From Paenibacillus pedocola (GTDB taxonomy: Bacteria > Bacillota > Bacilli > Paenibacillales > Paenibacillaceae), in the NCBI RefSeq assembly GCF_031599675.1, contig NZ_CP134223.1, positions 2,232,001 to 2,296,000 of the forward strand: a stretch of 64,000 bases of DNA. Direction: 5' to 3'. Of this stretch, positions 36,904-45,499 are shown in pieces (within the stretch, counting starts at the first letter, position 1; every line of letters starts with the position of its first letter). The translations under genes and the position numbers were made by a program. Below the pieces are notes generated by a model, which saw only the letters and a program-made list of their open reading frames with translations, made no database searches and was not told the DNA's origin.

Positions 36904-36939
36904 TTCTTGTTCTAAACTTCATAGTTAATTTAGTACAGC

Positions 36940-36987
36940 AGGGACCAGGAACGCAGCACTTTTACAGTGTGTGCACCCGGTCCTTTT
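36940..36987 (+). terminator. Terminator after the AbrB-type gene
   Basis: GGGACCAGG and CCCGGTCC pair with a small imperfection and end in five T residues; an inner GCAGCACT / AGTGTGTGC stem is possible. Confidence 0.7.
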
Positions 36988-37009
36988 TCATTGCCACAGC
37001 ATAAAACAA

Positions 37010-37055
37010 AGACGGCAGATCCCCGAAGCATAGGGCTTAGCGACTGCCGTTTTTC
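37010..37055 (+). terminator. Second hairpin terminator in the abrB-HAD intergenic region
   Basis: ACGGCAG and CTGCCGT pair across a 26-base loop, followed by five T residues. Its source transcript is unclear; it may back up the abrB terminator or act as a leader terminator for the HAD gene. Confidence 0.55.
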
Positions 37056-37232
37056 CTGTTTGCGAATATGGGCCTGAGAATCTGACATCGTACCGGACCA
37101 GCCTCAGCTCCATACACGGCTTTGGGGGTGAAGCAATGCCCAACTTGGGTTCATAGACAATGTATGCTGTTTTCTATATCATTAAGGCGTGGAACGAAGA
37201 AGCGGAACAACTTAGAAGGGATGATTCACCAT

Positions 37233-37928
37233 ATGAGCTATGAAGAACAGCAGCTGAAACTTAAGAAACCGGAAGCGATTGTATTTGATATGGATGGAAC
37301 CCTGTTCCAGACGGAAAGCCTGTTATTACCTGCATACCATAAAATGTTTGATATTCTGCGGGAGGAAGGGCTGTATTCCGGCCCTACGCCGCCGGAGGAA
37401 CGTATTCTGGGCAGCCTCGGCATGCTGCTTGCGCAAATCTGGAAGAATGTTATGCCGGAAGCTGATGAAGCTGTGCACCGGCGGGCGGATGAGCTGTTGC
37501 TGCAGCTGGAGATCGAAGGGCTGGAAGCCGGGGGCACCCTGCTTTATCCTCATGTAGTTGAGACCCTCCGTGCTCTTCATGAACGGGGAGTCCGGCTGTT
37601 CGTTGCCAGTAACGGACTGGCGGATTACATCCACAGCATTGTGGTAGTTCATGAGCTGAAAGAGCTGTTCGACGGACTGTACAGCGCTGGCGGCCAAGGG
37701 ACGGCAACCAAGACGGAGCTGCTGGGACTTTTACTGAAAGAGAATGGTGTCGGCAGTGCCTGGATGGTCGGCGACCGTTCATCCGATGTAGAAGCCGGCA
37801 AGGGCAACGGGCAGACGGTGATCGGCTGCGCTTATGCCGGCTTCGGCCGGCAGGACGAACTGAAAGGCTCTGACGTTATTATCAATGCCTTCGATGAATT
37901 GATCGGGCTGTACGATAACGCGGAGTAG
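37233..37928 (+). CDS. HAD superfamily phosphatase
   Basis: 231-residue HAD hydrolase of the phosphoglycolate phosphatase / beta-phosphoglucomutase type. Motif I is FDMDGTLFQTE (near 19), motif II VASNG (near 124), motif III Lys in ATKTELL and motif IV MVGDRSSDVEAG (near 180), with a helical cap between I and II. The ATG at 37233 is preferred with GAAGGGATGA upstream; an ATG at 37221 touches that RBS and longer frames have none. Substrate unknown. Confidence 0.87.
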   Translation: MSYEEQQLKLKKPEAIVFDMDGTLFQTESLLLPAYHKMFDILREEGLYSGPTPPEERILGSLGMLLAQIWKNVMPEADEAVHRRADELLLQLEIEGLEAGGTLLYPHVVETLRALHERGVRLFVASNGLADYIHSIVVVHELKELFDGLYSAGGQGTATKTELLGLLLKENGVGSAWMVGDRSSDVEAGKGNGQTVIGCAYAGFGRQDELKGSDVIINAFDELIGLYDNAE

Positions 37929-37948
37929 GCTTTCCCCTAAAAGAATAG

Positions 37949-37984
37949 GGCTGGTGCAGGAATCCCTGCGGCAGCCTTTTTTTG
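37949..37984 (+). terminator. Terminator after the HAD gene
   Basis: GCTGGTGCAGG and CCTGCGGCAGC form a strong stem with a 4-base loop, followed by seven T residues. Confidence 0.9.
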
Positions 37985-37999
37985 CATGATAAGATTAGG

Positions 38000-38028
38000 T
38001 TGATTACCTATCTATTTTGTGATTTAAT
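38000..38028 (+). promoter_or_regulatory. Promoter upstream of the glycosyltransferase gene
   Basis: TTGATT at 38000-38005 and TTTAAT at 38023-38028 are separated by 17 bases. Transcription would begin near 38035, ahead of the attenuator-like leader. Confidence 0.5.
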
Positions 38029-38046
38029 GCAGTAGTACAGTTAAAT

Positions 38047-38134
38047 GTCCGGCAGAGGTCAGAAACGGAACCCGTCTTCGGTACAGGACGGCTAAGCCGT
38101 TTTTTCTTGCTGCCTGTAACCTTTAGAGGGCAGC
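38047..38134 (+). promoter_or_regulatory. Attenuator-like leader with exclusive hairpins
   Basis: A terminator (ACGGC 38088-38092, GCCGT 38096-38100, then six T residues) lies between the predicted promoter and the gene. Its left arm can instead pair with CCGTC at 38072-38076 (partner GACGG 38087-38091), so the two structures exclude each other. A third hairpin GCTGCC/GGCAGC follows at 38109-38134. No known riboswitch class was recognised. This could be a regulated leader or only a back-up terminator for the upstream gene. Confidence 0.45.
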
Positions 38135-38168
38135 TTGAATATAAATACTTGGTACAGAGGTGAAGCCG

Positions 38169-38888
38169 TTGATTAAATTGTCTGTCGTCGTTCCCGTTTA
38201 TAATGAAGAAGACAATCTATTAGAGCTCCATCGGAGCATAACGGATGCGGTTAAGGACAAGGTGGACAGCTACGAAATTGTACTTGTGGATGATGGCAGC
38301 AGGGACCGGAGTGCCGGGATCCTTGATGAGCTGGCCAGAACTGACAGGGCGGTAAAGGTGATCCATTTTGAGAAGCATTGCGGGCAGACAGCAGCTGTCT
38401 CCGCGGGGCTTAAGCAATCCGGCGGGGAATTGATTGCCCTGATGGATGCGGACCTGAGAAGTGACCCTCGTGATATTTTCAGGCTGATGCCGTTTATCGG
38501 CAGGGTGGATTTCGTGAACGGGAAGCGGATGAACGCCGGGAAATCTTTACTTTACAAGCTCCCCGCACAGGTCCGGAGCATGATCCGCAACTGGCTTACC
38601 GGAGAGCATATCCGTGATTTTATATCACCGCTGAAGCTGATGAGGCGGGAGGTGGCAGACAGCTTCCATCTGTACAACGGCATGCACAGGTATTTGCCGA
38701 CGCTGGCCATTATGAATGGATTCTCCGTGATTGAAGTGTCCGTCACACACCGTAAGAGAAAACACGGCAGCTCCAAAAATGCTTTTATTAAGCGGACCTT
38801 TGCCGGTTTCCTTGACGTAGTAGTCATCTGCATGCTGAAAAAAAGAGTGATCCGCTACCGGATCAGATCTTCTCCAAATCCAGAATAG
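38169..38888 (+). CDS. Family 2 glycosyltransferase
   Basis: 239-residue GT2 enzyme similar to polyprenyl-phosphate sugar transferases (dolichol-phosphate mannose synthase, GtrB). VVVPVYNEEDN opens the fold and the metal motif is DADLRSDP (near 94). Unlike many GtrB proteins it ends without a clear pair of membrane helices (only LDVVVICML is hydrophobic). A TTG at 38169 with RBS AGAGGTGA five bases upstream is preferred; a GTG at 38160 is the alternative. A leader with competing hairpins precedes it and an LtaS-type gene follows, which suggests a cell-envelope role. Confidence 0.85.
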   Translation: MIKLSVVVPVYNEEDNLLELHRSITDAVKDKVDSYEIVLVDDGSRDRSAGILDELARTDRAVKVIHFEKHCGQTAAVSAGLKQSGGELIALMDADLRSDPRDIFRLMPFIGRVDFVNGKRMNAGKSLLYKLPAQVRSMIRNWLTGEHIRDFISPLKLMRREVADSFHLYNGMHRYLPTLAIMNGFSVIEVSVTHRKRKHGSSKNAFIKRTFAGFLDVVVICMLKKRVIRYRIRSSPNPE

Positions 38889-39042
38889 AGCGTATAATAT
38901 GGGATTGTGCCGGTACAACATGAAGCTGCATATTCTTGAAAAGAGATGACGGCCTTTCTGAAATTAGCGAATTTTGGCGAAGGAGAAGTACCGGGAGCTT
39001 ATTCAATGCATATAAGAATGGAAGTAAAGGGTGGGGTCAGTA

Positions 39043-40917
39043 ATGAACAAAAAATCCGCGTTTACAACTCTGTTAAATAGACCGATTATTCTATTCAGCC
39101 TTGTGCTGCTTATCAAAAGCGCAGTGGCCTGGTTTGTCGTATTCAGTGATGGTCCTAACTGGAGTATGGTGTTTACGGAAATTCCATTCTTCATTATCGT
39201 GTTCAGCCTGATCGAATGGCTGGCATCGAAACGAAAGATATTGTATTACATGATTGCGAATCTACTGATTACAGTTATTTATTTTGCCGTGCTGATGTAT
39301 TACAAGTATTACGGCGTTATTGCTACCTATCATGCGCTGCAGCAGGCAGATAAAGTCACCAAGGTGGGGGAAAGCACGTATTCACTGATTACGCCTTATT
39401 ATTTGTTCATTTTTGTCGATATTGTATTCTTCCTGTTCTTTATGTTCCGCCCGAAATACATTGCTAAATGGAAGGAGAGAGGTGCGATCCGCATGAGCCG
39501 GCCGGCGCTTCTCGTCATTACCGCCGTTTCGATCGGACTCTGCCTCTTTAATATCTGGCCCAATCATGCAAGCATGAACGAGATTAAAAAAGCGGAAAGC
39601 ATGGGGATTCTCAATTACGAGCTGTATACTCTTTTTGCCGATACCACAGAGGACGAGGCACTGATCGACAGCAAAGAGATTACCCAGCAGGCCGTTAATG
39701 AGACCAAAGGAATCACGGAACCTGCTGCGCCGCTTTATTTCGGAGCCGACAAGGGCAAGAATCTGATTGTGGTGCAGATGGAATCCTTCCAGAACTTCCT
39801 GATCGGGCTGACCATTGACGGGCAGGAAATTACACCGAATCTGAATAAGCTGGTCAAAGAAAATACGTACTTCAACAATTTCTATACGAATGCGGGGCAG
39901 GGTACGACCTCGGATGCCGAGTTTGTGGTGAATACATCTTTTTATGTGCCTAAGAATGAACCGGCGACCTCTTCGGACTATATGAAAAAAGCGGTCCCGA
40001 GTCTGCCGAAGCTTATGAGCGCGAATGGTTATGATACGGCTACGTTCCATACCAACAGTGTGGAGTTCTGGAACCGCAGAGACTTATATAAAGCTATCGG
40101 TTTTGACAAGTATTATGATCAGGCATTCTATGGGGATGATGACCATATTGCTTTCGGTTCTTCGGATGAGGTATTGTTCGCGAAGACCGTTCCACAGCTT
40201 GCCAAAATGGATGCCGGGGAGAAGCCGTTTTATGCGATGGTCATTTCGATGAGCGCCCACCATCCTTACCGGATTCCAGAGGAAAAATACAAAATGACGC
40301 TTCCTGAAAGTTACGAAGGCACACTGCTTGGTGATTATATCCTTGCCCAGAATTATGCGGATTATGCCATGGGGCAATTTCTGGAGGAGCTGAAGACAAG
40401 CGGATTATGGGATGACAGTCTTGTCGTATTCTACGGTGACCACCAGGGCGTGCCCATGTATACCCTGGGCAGCAGTGAAAAGGACCTGATCAATGAACTG
40501 GTCGGCCATGACTATGGCTACACGGATATGTTCAACATTCCGTTTATCGTCCATTCGCCGGGTGCCGCACTGCCTGCCGTAATGGGCCAGACGGGCGGAC
40601 AGGTAGACATCCTGCCGACCGTTGCCAATCTGCTTGGCGTGCCGGTACAGAATCAGCTGCATTTTGGGCAAGATCTGTTCAATCAGCAGAGTAACCTGCT
40701 GCCAGTCAGACATTTCCTGCCGACCGGCTCCTTCATTAACGATAAGAGCATATACGTAACCGGTGATGCTTATGCTGACGGGACTAACTACAATCTGCTG
40801 GATAATACGAGTCTGCCAGGCGGCTCTACAGAAGCACAGTTTACGGCTGTTCAGCGTCTGCTGAATCTGTCTAACAGCTATCTGCTGCAGCTGCCGGACC
40901 GGCCGGATCAGCAATAG
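39043..40917 (+). CDS. LTA synthase family protein (sulfatase fold)
   Basis: 624-residue membrane enzyme of the lipoteichoic acid synthase family, which polymerises glycerol phosphate from phosphatidylglycerol outside the cell. Five N-terminal membrane helices (about 10-190) precede a sulfatase domain with a metal-binding Glu in VVQMESFQ (near 246), the catalytic Thr in GQGTTSDAEF (near 287) and YGDHQG (near 465). The ATG at 39043 follows AAGGGTGGGG. Bacillales carry several paralogues (LtaS, YfnI, YqgS, YvgJ), and which this is cannot be told by eye. Confidence 0.92.
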   Translation: MNKKSAFTTLLNRPIILFSLVLLIKSAVAWFVVFSDGPNWSMVFTEIPFFIIVFSLIEWLASKRKILYYMIANLLITVIYFAVLMYYKYYGVIATYHALQQADKVTKVGESTYSLITPYYLFIFVDIVFFLFFMFRPKYIAKWKERGAIRMSRPALLVITAVSIGLCLFNIWPNHASMNEIKKAESMGILNYELYTLFADTTEDEALIDSKEITQQAVNETKGITEPAAPLYFGADKGKNLIVVQMESFQNFLIGLTIDGQEITPNLNKLVKENTYFNNFYTNAGQGTTSDAEFVVNTSFYVPKNEPATSSDYMKKAVPSLPKLMSANGYDTATFHTNSVEFWNRRDLYKAIGFDKYYDQAFYGDDDHIAFGSSDEVLFAKTVPQLAKMDAGEKPFYAMVISMSAHHPYRIPEEKYKMTLPESYEGTLLGDYILAQNYADYAMGQFLEELKTSGLWDDSLVVFYGDHQGVPMYTLGSSEKDLINELVGHDYGYTDMFNIPFIVHSPGAALPAVMGQTGGQVDILPTVANLLGVPVQNQLHFGQDLFNQQSNLLPVRHFLPTGSFINDKSIYVTGDAYADGTNYNLLDNTSLPGGSTEAQFTAVQRLLNLSNSYLLQLPDRPDQQ

Positions 40918-40926
40918 AAGAATGTG

Positions 40927-40979
40927 CAAAAAAGCACCAAAACCCAGGCTTGCAAGCCTGGGTTTTGGTGCTTTTTTTA
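40927..40979. terminator. Bidirectional terminator
   Basis: AAAAAAGCACCAAAACCCAGGCTTGCAAGCCTGGGTTTTGGTGC folds into a near-perfect stem of about 22 bp with T runs on both strands, between the convergent LTA synthase and MarR genes (only key parts are meant as arms: GCACCAAAACCCAGGC and GCCTGGGTTTTGGTGC). Confidence 0.85.
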
Positions 40980-40985
40980 TGCAGA

Positions 40986-41453
40986 TTATAAGGAATCAGG
41001 CTGATCGTTAAGCTGCTCAAAGTAGGCATGGACGCCGTTCAGCAGTTCAATCAGCAGTTCACTTTTTTCCTCACCTAAATAATCAATCATCCCTTTGAAC
41101 GTGTCACGGATCTTTGCGACCGCTTTATCGGCGAACAGTTCGCCCTTCTCCGTCAGCTGGATGACACTGATTCTCCGGTCTTGAGTGTGGCTGGTACGCA
41201 CTACAAACCCTTGGCTGAGCAGGCTGTTGACCATTTGCGTAATGGTCGGAGAGGTCACCCGCAGCAGCTGGCTGATCTCCGAGACGGTCAGCGTATCCTT
41301 CCCGGTTCTTTTTTTGCTCATGCGGATCGTGATCAGTACCCGGATCTCACTTGGCTTCAGACCGAACATTGTCGTTTTTTGCCAATTGAGCCGGGAGAAT
41401 TGCTGGAAAGCACCCATCAATCCATCCACATTGTCATACCTGTCTTCGTTCAT
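40986..41453 (-). CDS. MarR family transcriptional regulator
   Basis: 155-residue winged-helix regulator. The recognition region is VSEISQLLRVTSPTITQMVN (about 73-92) and the wing carries DRRISVIQLTEKG. It is divergent from the lipoprotein gene at 41594, with 140 bases between them containing a perfect palindrome, so it may control itself or that gene. The N-terminal YDNVDGLMGAFQQF is usual for the family. Ligand unknown. Confidence 0.9.
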   Translation of the reverse strand: MNEDRYDNVDGLMGAFQQFSRLNWQKTTMFGLKPSEIRVLITIRMSKKRTGKDTLTVSEISQLLRVTSPTITQMVNSLLSQGFVVRTSHTQDRRISVIQLTEKGELFADKAVAKIRDTFKGMIDYLGEEKSELLIELLNGVHAYFEQLNDQPDSL

Positions 41454-41478
41454 CTGTACACCCCATAAGCTTATTTAA

Positions 41479-41490
41479 CTATAATTATAG
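41479..41490. promoter_or_regulatory. Palindrome between the divergent MarR and lipoprotein genes
   Basis: CTATAATTATAG is a perfect 12-bp palindrome that also contains TATAAT on both strands. It may serve as a -10 element, as an operator for the adjacent MarR protein, or both. Confidence 0.4.
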
Positions 41491-41593
41491 CCCAATGGGG
41501 GCATAAAAAGAACTCGCTTGTCTTCATCGTTTCCACACACTTTTCAAGTAAAGTATGGTTAAAAAAGAGACAATCCAAATTGGAGGTAAGAGG

Positions 41594-42784
41594 ATGAAAA
41601 AGGTATTAATGATTGGTACAATAGCGTTGATATTAAGTGCGGCTTTATCCGGATGTCAGGCTGGCAATAAAGACACTGATGCTGCAGTCAATGAAACCAA
41701 GGGGACTCCGGTTACAGAACCATGGGTTGGCACTAAAAATACTACTCGGATTAATACGTCTGATCCCGTTCAGGCAGCTGTTCTGGTCTCCCGCACCCTG
41801 TGGACAGCAGAGACAGATAATAATAGGCCCTCAAGTGTGGTTCTGACCGATGTGAACAACTGGCAGATTGCTGCGGCAAGCACGGATTTGATTCATCATC
41901 CCAGCAACGGGCCAGTCCTCTTTTTTGATAAAGAGAGTGTTCCTTCTGTGACATTAGAGGAGCTTAAGCGGCTTAAACCGCTGGGTGCTGAAGGGAATGA
42001 TAACATTCAGATTGTTATTGTTGGGCCGGTAACGTCAAGCGTTGAAGAGCAATTGAACACCTTGGATATGAAGACCGATAAGATAGAAGGGGACGAGCCG
42101 GCGGCTATAGCACAGGCCATTGATGCCTATTATGCAAAAGCTGCGGGTGGGCTTCCACAGGCCGTCATTGTTGGGTCCATGGATAGTCCTGAATATACAT
42201 TACCTGCTGTAAATTGGATCGCCCACATGCCGGAGCCTCTACTATACGTGAAGAAGGACGAGATTCCTGCTGCTACAGTGGAAGCCCTGAATAAGCGCGA
42301 AGGCAAGGCGGTCATCTATGTCCTTGGTCCAGATTCGGTGATCTCCAGTAAAGTTGAAGAAGGATTAACAGCTTATGGTTCGGTAACCCGGATAGCTGGC
42401 GACAATCCATATGAGAATGCGATCGCTTTTGCCCATTATAAAGACACTACCAACGATTTTGGCTGGGGAATCACTACGCCTGGACATAACTTTTCATTCC
42501 TGACGACAGATTCAACGATGCTCGCTATCGCTGCTGCTCCTTTTAGTCATCTGGGCAAACACGCTCCGCTGATTTTCACAGAAAAGGATGGGCTGCCGAA
42601 TTCCGTGATGGACTATCTGATGAACGTTCAACCGAAGTTTCAGAAGTCACCTGCTGAAGGGCCCTATAATCATGCCTGGATAACCGGCGGGAACGGCGCA
42701 GTTTCTGCTGCTGCACAGAGTGAAATTGATGATATGCTTGAGATTTCCCCTGCGTCAGGCGGGAACCCGCATGCCGGCCATTAA
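41594..42784 (+). CDS. Lipoprotein resembling cell-wall-binding repeat 2 proteins
   Basis: 396-residue lipoprotein: signal peptide ending in the lipobox LSGC (Cys21 region), then about 350 residues with repeated Rossmann-like segments (VVLTDVNNWQIAAAS, AVIVGSMDSPEYTLPAV) that resemble the cell wall binding repeat 2 (CWB2) family. It ends in the His-containing tail GGNPHAGH. RBS TTGGAGGT precedes the ATG. It is followed after 38 bases by a two-component system and is probably part of that operon, either as sensor partner or as target. Exact function unknown. Confidence 0.75.
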   Translation: MKKVLMIGTIALILSAALSGCQAGNKDTDAAVNETKGTPVTEPWVGTKNTTRINTSDPVQAAVLVSRTLWTAETDNNRPSSVVLTDVNNWQIAAASTDLIHHPSNGPVLFFDKESVPSVTLEELKRLKPLGAEGNDNIQIVIVGPVTSSVEEQLNTLDMKTDKIEGDEPAAIAQAIDAYYAKAAGGLPQAVIVGSMDSPEYTLPAVNWIAHMPEPLLYVKKDEIPAATVEALNKREGKAVIYVLGPDSVISSKVEEGLTAYGSVTRIAGDNPYENAIAFAHYKDTTNDFGWGITTPGHNFSFLTTDSTMLAIAAAPFSHLGKHAPLIFTEKDGLPNSVMDYLMNVQPKFQKSPAEGPYNHAWITGGNGAVSAAAQSEIDDMLEISPASGGNPHAGH

Positions 42785-42822
42785 TTGGTCATTAGTTCAT
42801 AATAAAATGGAGTAGGTGCATA

Positions 42823-43536
42823 ATGTCTAAACTACAAGTATTAATTGTAGATGATGAGTGGAATATGAGGAATCTGCTTCGCATTTATCTGATGAAAGAA
42901 GGATTTCGGATTCAGGAAGCTGCAACAGGTCATGAAGCACTGTCTATGATTAAGAAACACTCCTTTGATATCATATTGCTGGATGTAATGATGCCTGATA
43001 TGGATGGCTGGCAAGTCTGTAAGGCCGTAAGAGAAACCGAAACCATACCTATTTTGATGCTAACGGCGCGCACGGAAACGAAGGATAAAATCCATGGACT
43101 TGGAGTAGGGGCAGATGATTATTTAACAAAGCCCTTTGAACCTGAAGAGCTGTTGGCCAGAATCTATTCATTAATCCGCAGGTCTACGATCACACAGGTT
43201 ATGCAGCCTCCCCAAAGGGTGCTGGATTTTCCGGAGCTGAACATTTTTCCCGATGCCCGGGAGGTCCGCATTCAGGAAGGTTCTGTAGATTTTACCCAAA
43301 AGGAATTTGATCTTCTCATGATGTTAGCCCAGAGCAAGCAGCGTGCATTTACCCGGGAAGAACTGGTGGAACGGGTCTGGGGATATGATTATGAGGGGGA
43401 AATTCGGGTAGTGGATACGCATATTAAGAATATCCGTGAGAAACTGCAAAGAGCAGGAATGAGTTATAACCCGATTCAAACAGTATGGGGAGTAGGCTAT
43501 AAATTTCAAGCGGCAGAGCATCAGGATGAAAAATAA
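42823..43536 (+). CDS. OmpR/PhoB-family response regulator
   Basis: 237-residue regulator with a receiver domain (Asp54 in LLDVMMPDMDG, Lys in YLTKPFEPEE near 105) and a C-terminal winged helix (about 135-232; RVVDTHIKNIREKL). It overlaps the histidine kinase gene by 11 bases. The signal is unknown; the flanking lipoprotein and the Met/His-rich membrane proteins downstream suggest envelope or metal stress. Confidence 0.95.
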   Translation: MSKLQVLIVDDEWNMRNLLRIYLMKEGFRIQEAATGHEALSMIKKHSFDIILLDVMMPDMDGWQVCKAVRETETIPILMLTARTETKDKIHGLGVGADDYLTKPFEPEELLARIYSLIRRSTITQVMQPPQRVLDFPELNIFPDAREVRIQEGSVDFTQKEFDLLMMLAQSKQRAFTREELVERVWGYDYEGEIRVVDTHIKNIREKLQRAGMSYNPIQTVWGVGYKFQAAEHQDEK

Positions 43537-44935
43537 CCGGATTGGGATCAAACTTGGGTCAGTGATCATCACTGCATTCCTGATCGTGTTGTTATTCCTG
43601 GGTTTTGCCATCGATAAAATGTTCACGAATTTTTATACCGCCGAAATGCGAAAAGAAACCGAAGAGATTGCCTCCCACTTTACGGTGATGGCGAATGCAA
43701 CCGATGTCACCTCCGAGCAGACCATGATGACCTTTGCAGAGTTTTCGAATGTCAGTATCTTTAATATTTTGAATAATGGAACCGTCAATCTGCACTCCGG
43801 TGTTCATGATTCGGCCGACCGGTCGTTTATACGGGGTTCTGACCTCGACAAGATATTTGGCGGTGAAATTGTTAACTTGCTGTATGAAGACCCGGAAGGG
43901 CATCGTTACTTTGTATCCGGCCAGCCGATCACCAGCGATGGAGTGATTACCTCAGCTCTTTATGTGATGGCCTCTACGGAACAAATGGAACAGTCGCTGT
44001 CCGGCGTAAGGAATTTATTGATCCTTTCCGGGATGGGCGCCTTCCTGCTTGCCCTGGGAATCACGTGGATTATCGCGCAGGTCTTGTCCCGTCCGCTGCT
44101 GCAAATGCAAAAAGCAACACGTAAAATTGCCGTAGGCGAGCTGGAAACCCGGCTTGAGATTACAAGCAGGGATGAACTGGGCAGCTTGGCTGAGGCCATT
44201 AATGATTTAGCGGCCGATCTTCAGCGTTACCGGGATAGCCGGCAAGAGCTGTTCTCTAACATATCGCATGATCTGCGGACACCCATTACCTATCTGGAAG
44301 GGTACTCTAGAGTGGTTAAAGATCATCTCTATGAGACTGAGGAAGAGAAGGACCGATATCTGGATATCATTTATCAAGAGGCGGTCAGGCTGCAGCATTT
44401 GGTCGATGATGTGTTCGATTTGGCCAAAATGGAAGAAGGGAAGATATCCCTTCTAGTAGAAGAGCTCAACCTCTCTGACCTGACTGAACAGGCTGTTCAA
44501 AAAGTTAAATTGAAGGCAAAAGAAAAAGGTTTAAACCTGTCGTTCGAATCTTCCGGCCCTGTTACTCTGGTCCGAGGGGATGGTAAACGGATGGAGCAGA
44601 TCGTCTTGAACTTGCTGGAGAATGCGATCCGCTATACAGAGAAGGGGAGCATTCGAGCAGGTCTGCAGTATACCGGAACCTCCGTTATTCTAAGCGTTGA
44701 AGATACGGGAATAGGGATTCCTGAGGAAGACCTGCCTTATATTTTCGAGCGATTCTATCGAGTGGAGAAATCCCGTGCCCGGCAATTTGGGGGAACCGGA
44801 TTAGGTCTGTCTATCGTGAAAAAGCTGGCCGAGCTGCAGGGCGGTAAGATAAAGGTTACCAGTCAGCTAGGCGAAGGAACCCGGTTTGAAGTTCATTTTT
44901 CAAGGCAACCGGACCCTAGAGGGCATAGCATATGA
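43526..44935 (+). CDS. Sensor histidine kinase
   Basis: 469-residue kinase: membrane helix near 12-32, extracellular sensor to about 160, second helix near 165-187, HAMP, HisKA with His248 in ISHDLRTPI and a HATPase domain (NLLENAIRYT, EDTGIGIPEED, GGTGLGLSIVKKL). The ATG lies within the end of the response regulator gene. The 3' end overlaps the next small gene by ATGA. All catalytic motifs are intact. Confidence 0.95.
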   Translation: MKNNRIGIKLGSVIITAFLIVLLFLGFAIDKMFTNFYTAEMRKETEEIASHFTVMANATDVTSEQTMMTFAEFSNVSIFNILNNGTVNLHSGVHDSADRSFIRGSDLDKIFGGEIVNLLYEDPEGHRYFVSGQPITSDGVITSALYVMASTEQMEQSLSGVRNLLILSGMGAFLLALGITWIIAQVLSRPLLQMQKATRKIAVGELETRLEITSRDELGSLAEAINDLAADLQRYRDSRQELFSNISHDLRTPITYLEGYSRVVKDHLYETEEEKDRYLDIIYQEAVRLQHLVDDVFDLAKMEEGKISLLVEELNLSDLTEQAVQKVKLKAKEKGLNLSFESSGPVTLVRGDGKRMEQIVLNLLENAIRYTEKGSIRAGLQYTGTSVILSVEDTGIGIPEEDLPYIFERFYRVEKSRARQFGGTGLGLSIVKKLAELQGGKIKVTSQLGEGTRFEVHFSRQPDPRGHSI

Positions 44936-45138
44936 AGAAAATAGAATGGCTTATTGCCTTCCTCTTTATGGGAATAGGGATGATGTGTATGATCCTGTCA
45001 GCTGTTTCTTTTCAAAGCGATTCCCTGCTTCAATTCGGCAATTTCATCAAAAAATTTCTAATATGTGCAGTATTCATCGTGATAAGTCTGTTCCTGCTGT
45101 TTAGAGTATTGAAGCTGAATCGAAGATCAAAAAAATAA
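44932..45138 (+). CDS. Small membrane protein coupled to the histidine kinase
   Basis: 68-residue protein with two membrane helices (about 5-27 and 41-60) and a basic C-terminus (LNRRSKK). Its start overlaps the kinase stop (ATGA), which implies translational coupling and a role close to the two-component system. I do not recognise a family. Confidence 0.7.
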   Translation: MKKIEWLIAFLFMGIGMMCMILSAVSFQSDSLLQFGNFIKKFLICAVFIVISLFLLFRVLKLNRRSKK

Positions 45139-45225
45139 GCTCCTATTAAATAAATCAACACATTTTCTACACAGTCATTTCCTACAATGAAGATAGAACA
45201 CATCTTATTTTCTGGAGGTAACGAT

Positions 45226-45426
45226 ATGGATTGGTCCTGGTTAGCTGTGCTGATTTGTCCGTTAATGATGATATTTATGATGTTTGGTATGCGCGGTGGA
45301 CACGGCCATGGCCCGCATAAGAAACAGCTATCCGCCGGCGTGGTAGAGCAAGAATTATTACATTTAAAAGCACAAAATGAATTATTGCAAAAAGAAGTGC
45401 AAGAATTAAAGGATAGAGCTGTCTAA
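45226..45426 (+). CDS. Small membrane protein with His-rich motif and coiled coil
   Basis: 66-residue protein: one Met-rich membrane helix (LAVLICPLMMIFMMFGM), a His/Gly-rich stretch GGHGHGPHKK, then a heptad-like segment ELLHLKAQNELLQKEVQELK. The ATG at 45226 follows TGGAGGT with ideal spacing. Met and His residues next to a membrane often bind copper or other soft metals, but no function can be assigned. It follows the two-component genes and precedes a terminator. Confidence 0.72.
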   Translation: MDWSWLAVLICPLMMIFMMFGMRGGHGHGPHKKQLSAGVVEQELLHLKAQNELLQKEVQELKDRAV

Positions 45427-45451
45427 AGGCAGGAGATAGGCGGAAATGCTC

Positions 45452-45488
45452 AAAAAAAGACTCCGAAGATTGTCTCCGGAGTCTTTTT
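45452..45488. terminator. Bidirectional terminator
   Basis: AGACTCCG and CGGAGTCT pair, with A/T runs on both outer sides, between the two-component cluster and the convergent membrane protein gene. Confidence 0.85.
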
Positions 45489-45499
45489 ACATTTCTATA

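Noticed and set aside
38040..38106. Known riboswitch class in the glycosyltransferase leader
   Set aside because: Compared by eye with c-di-GMP-I, preQ1, guanidine, fluoride and ydaO motifs; the conserved cores are not present.
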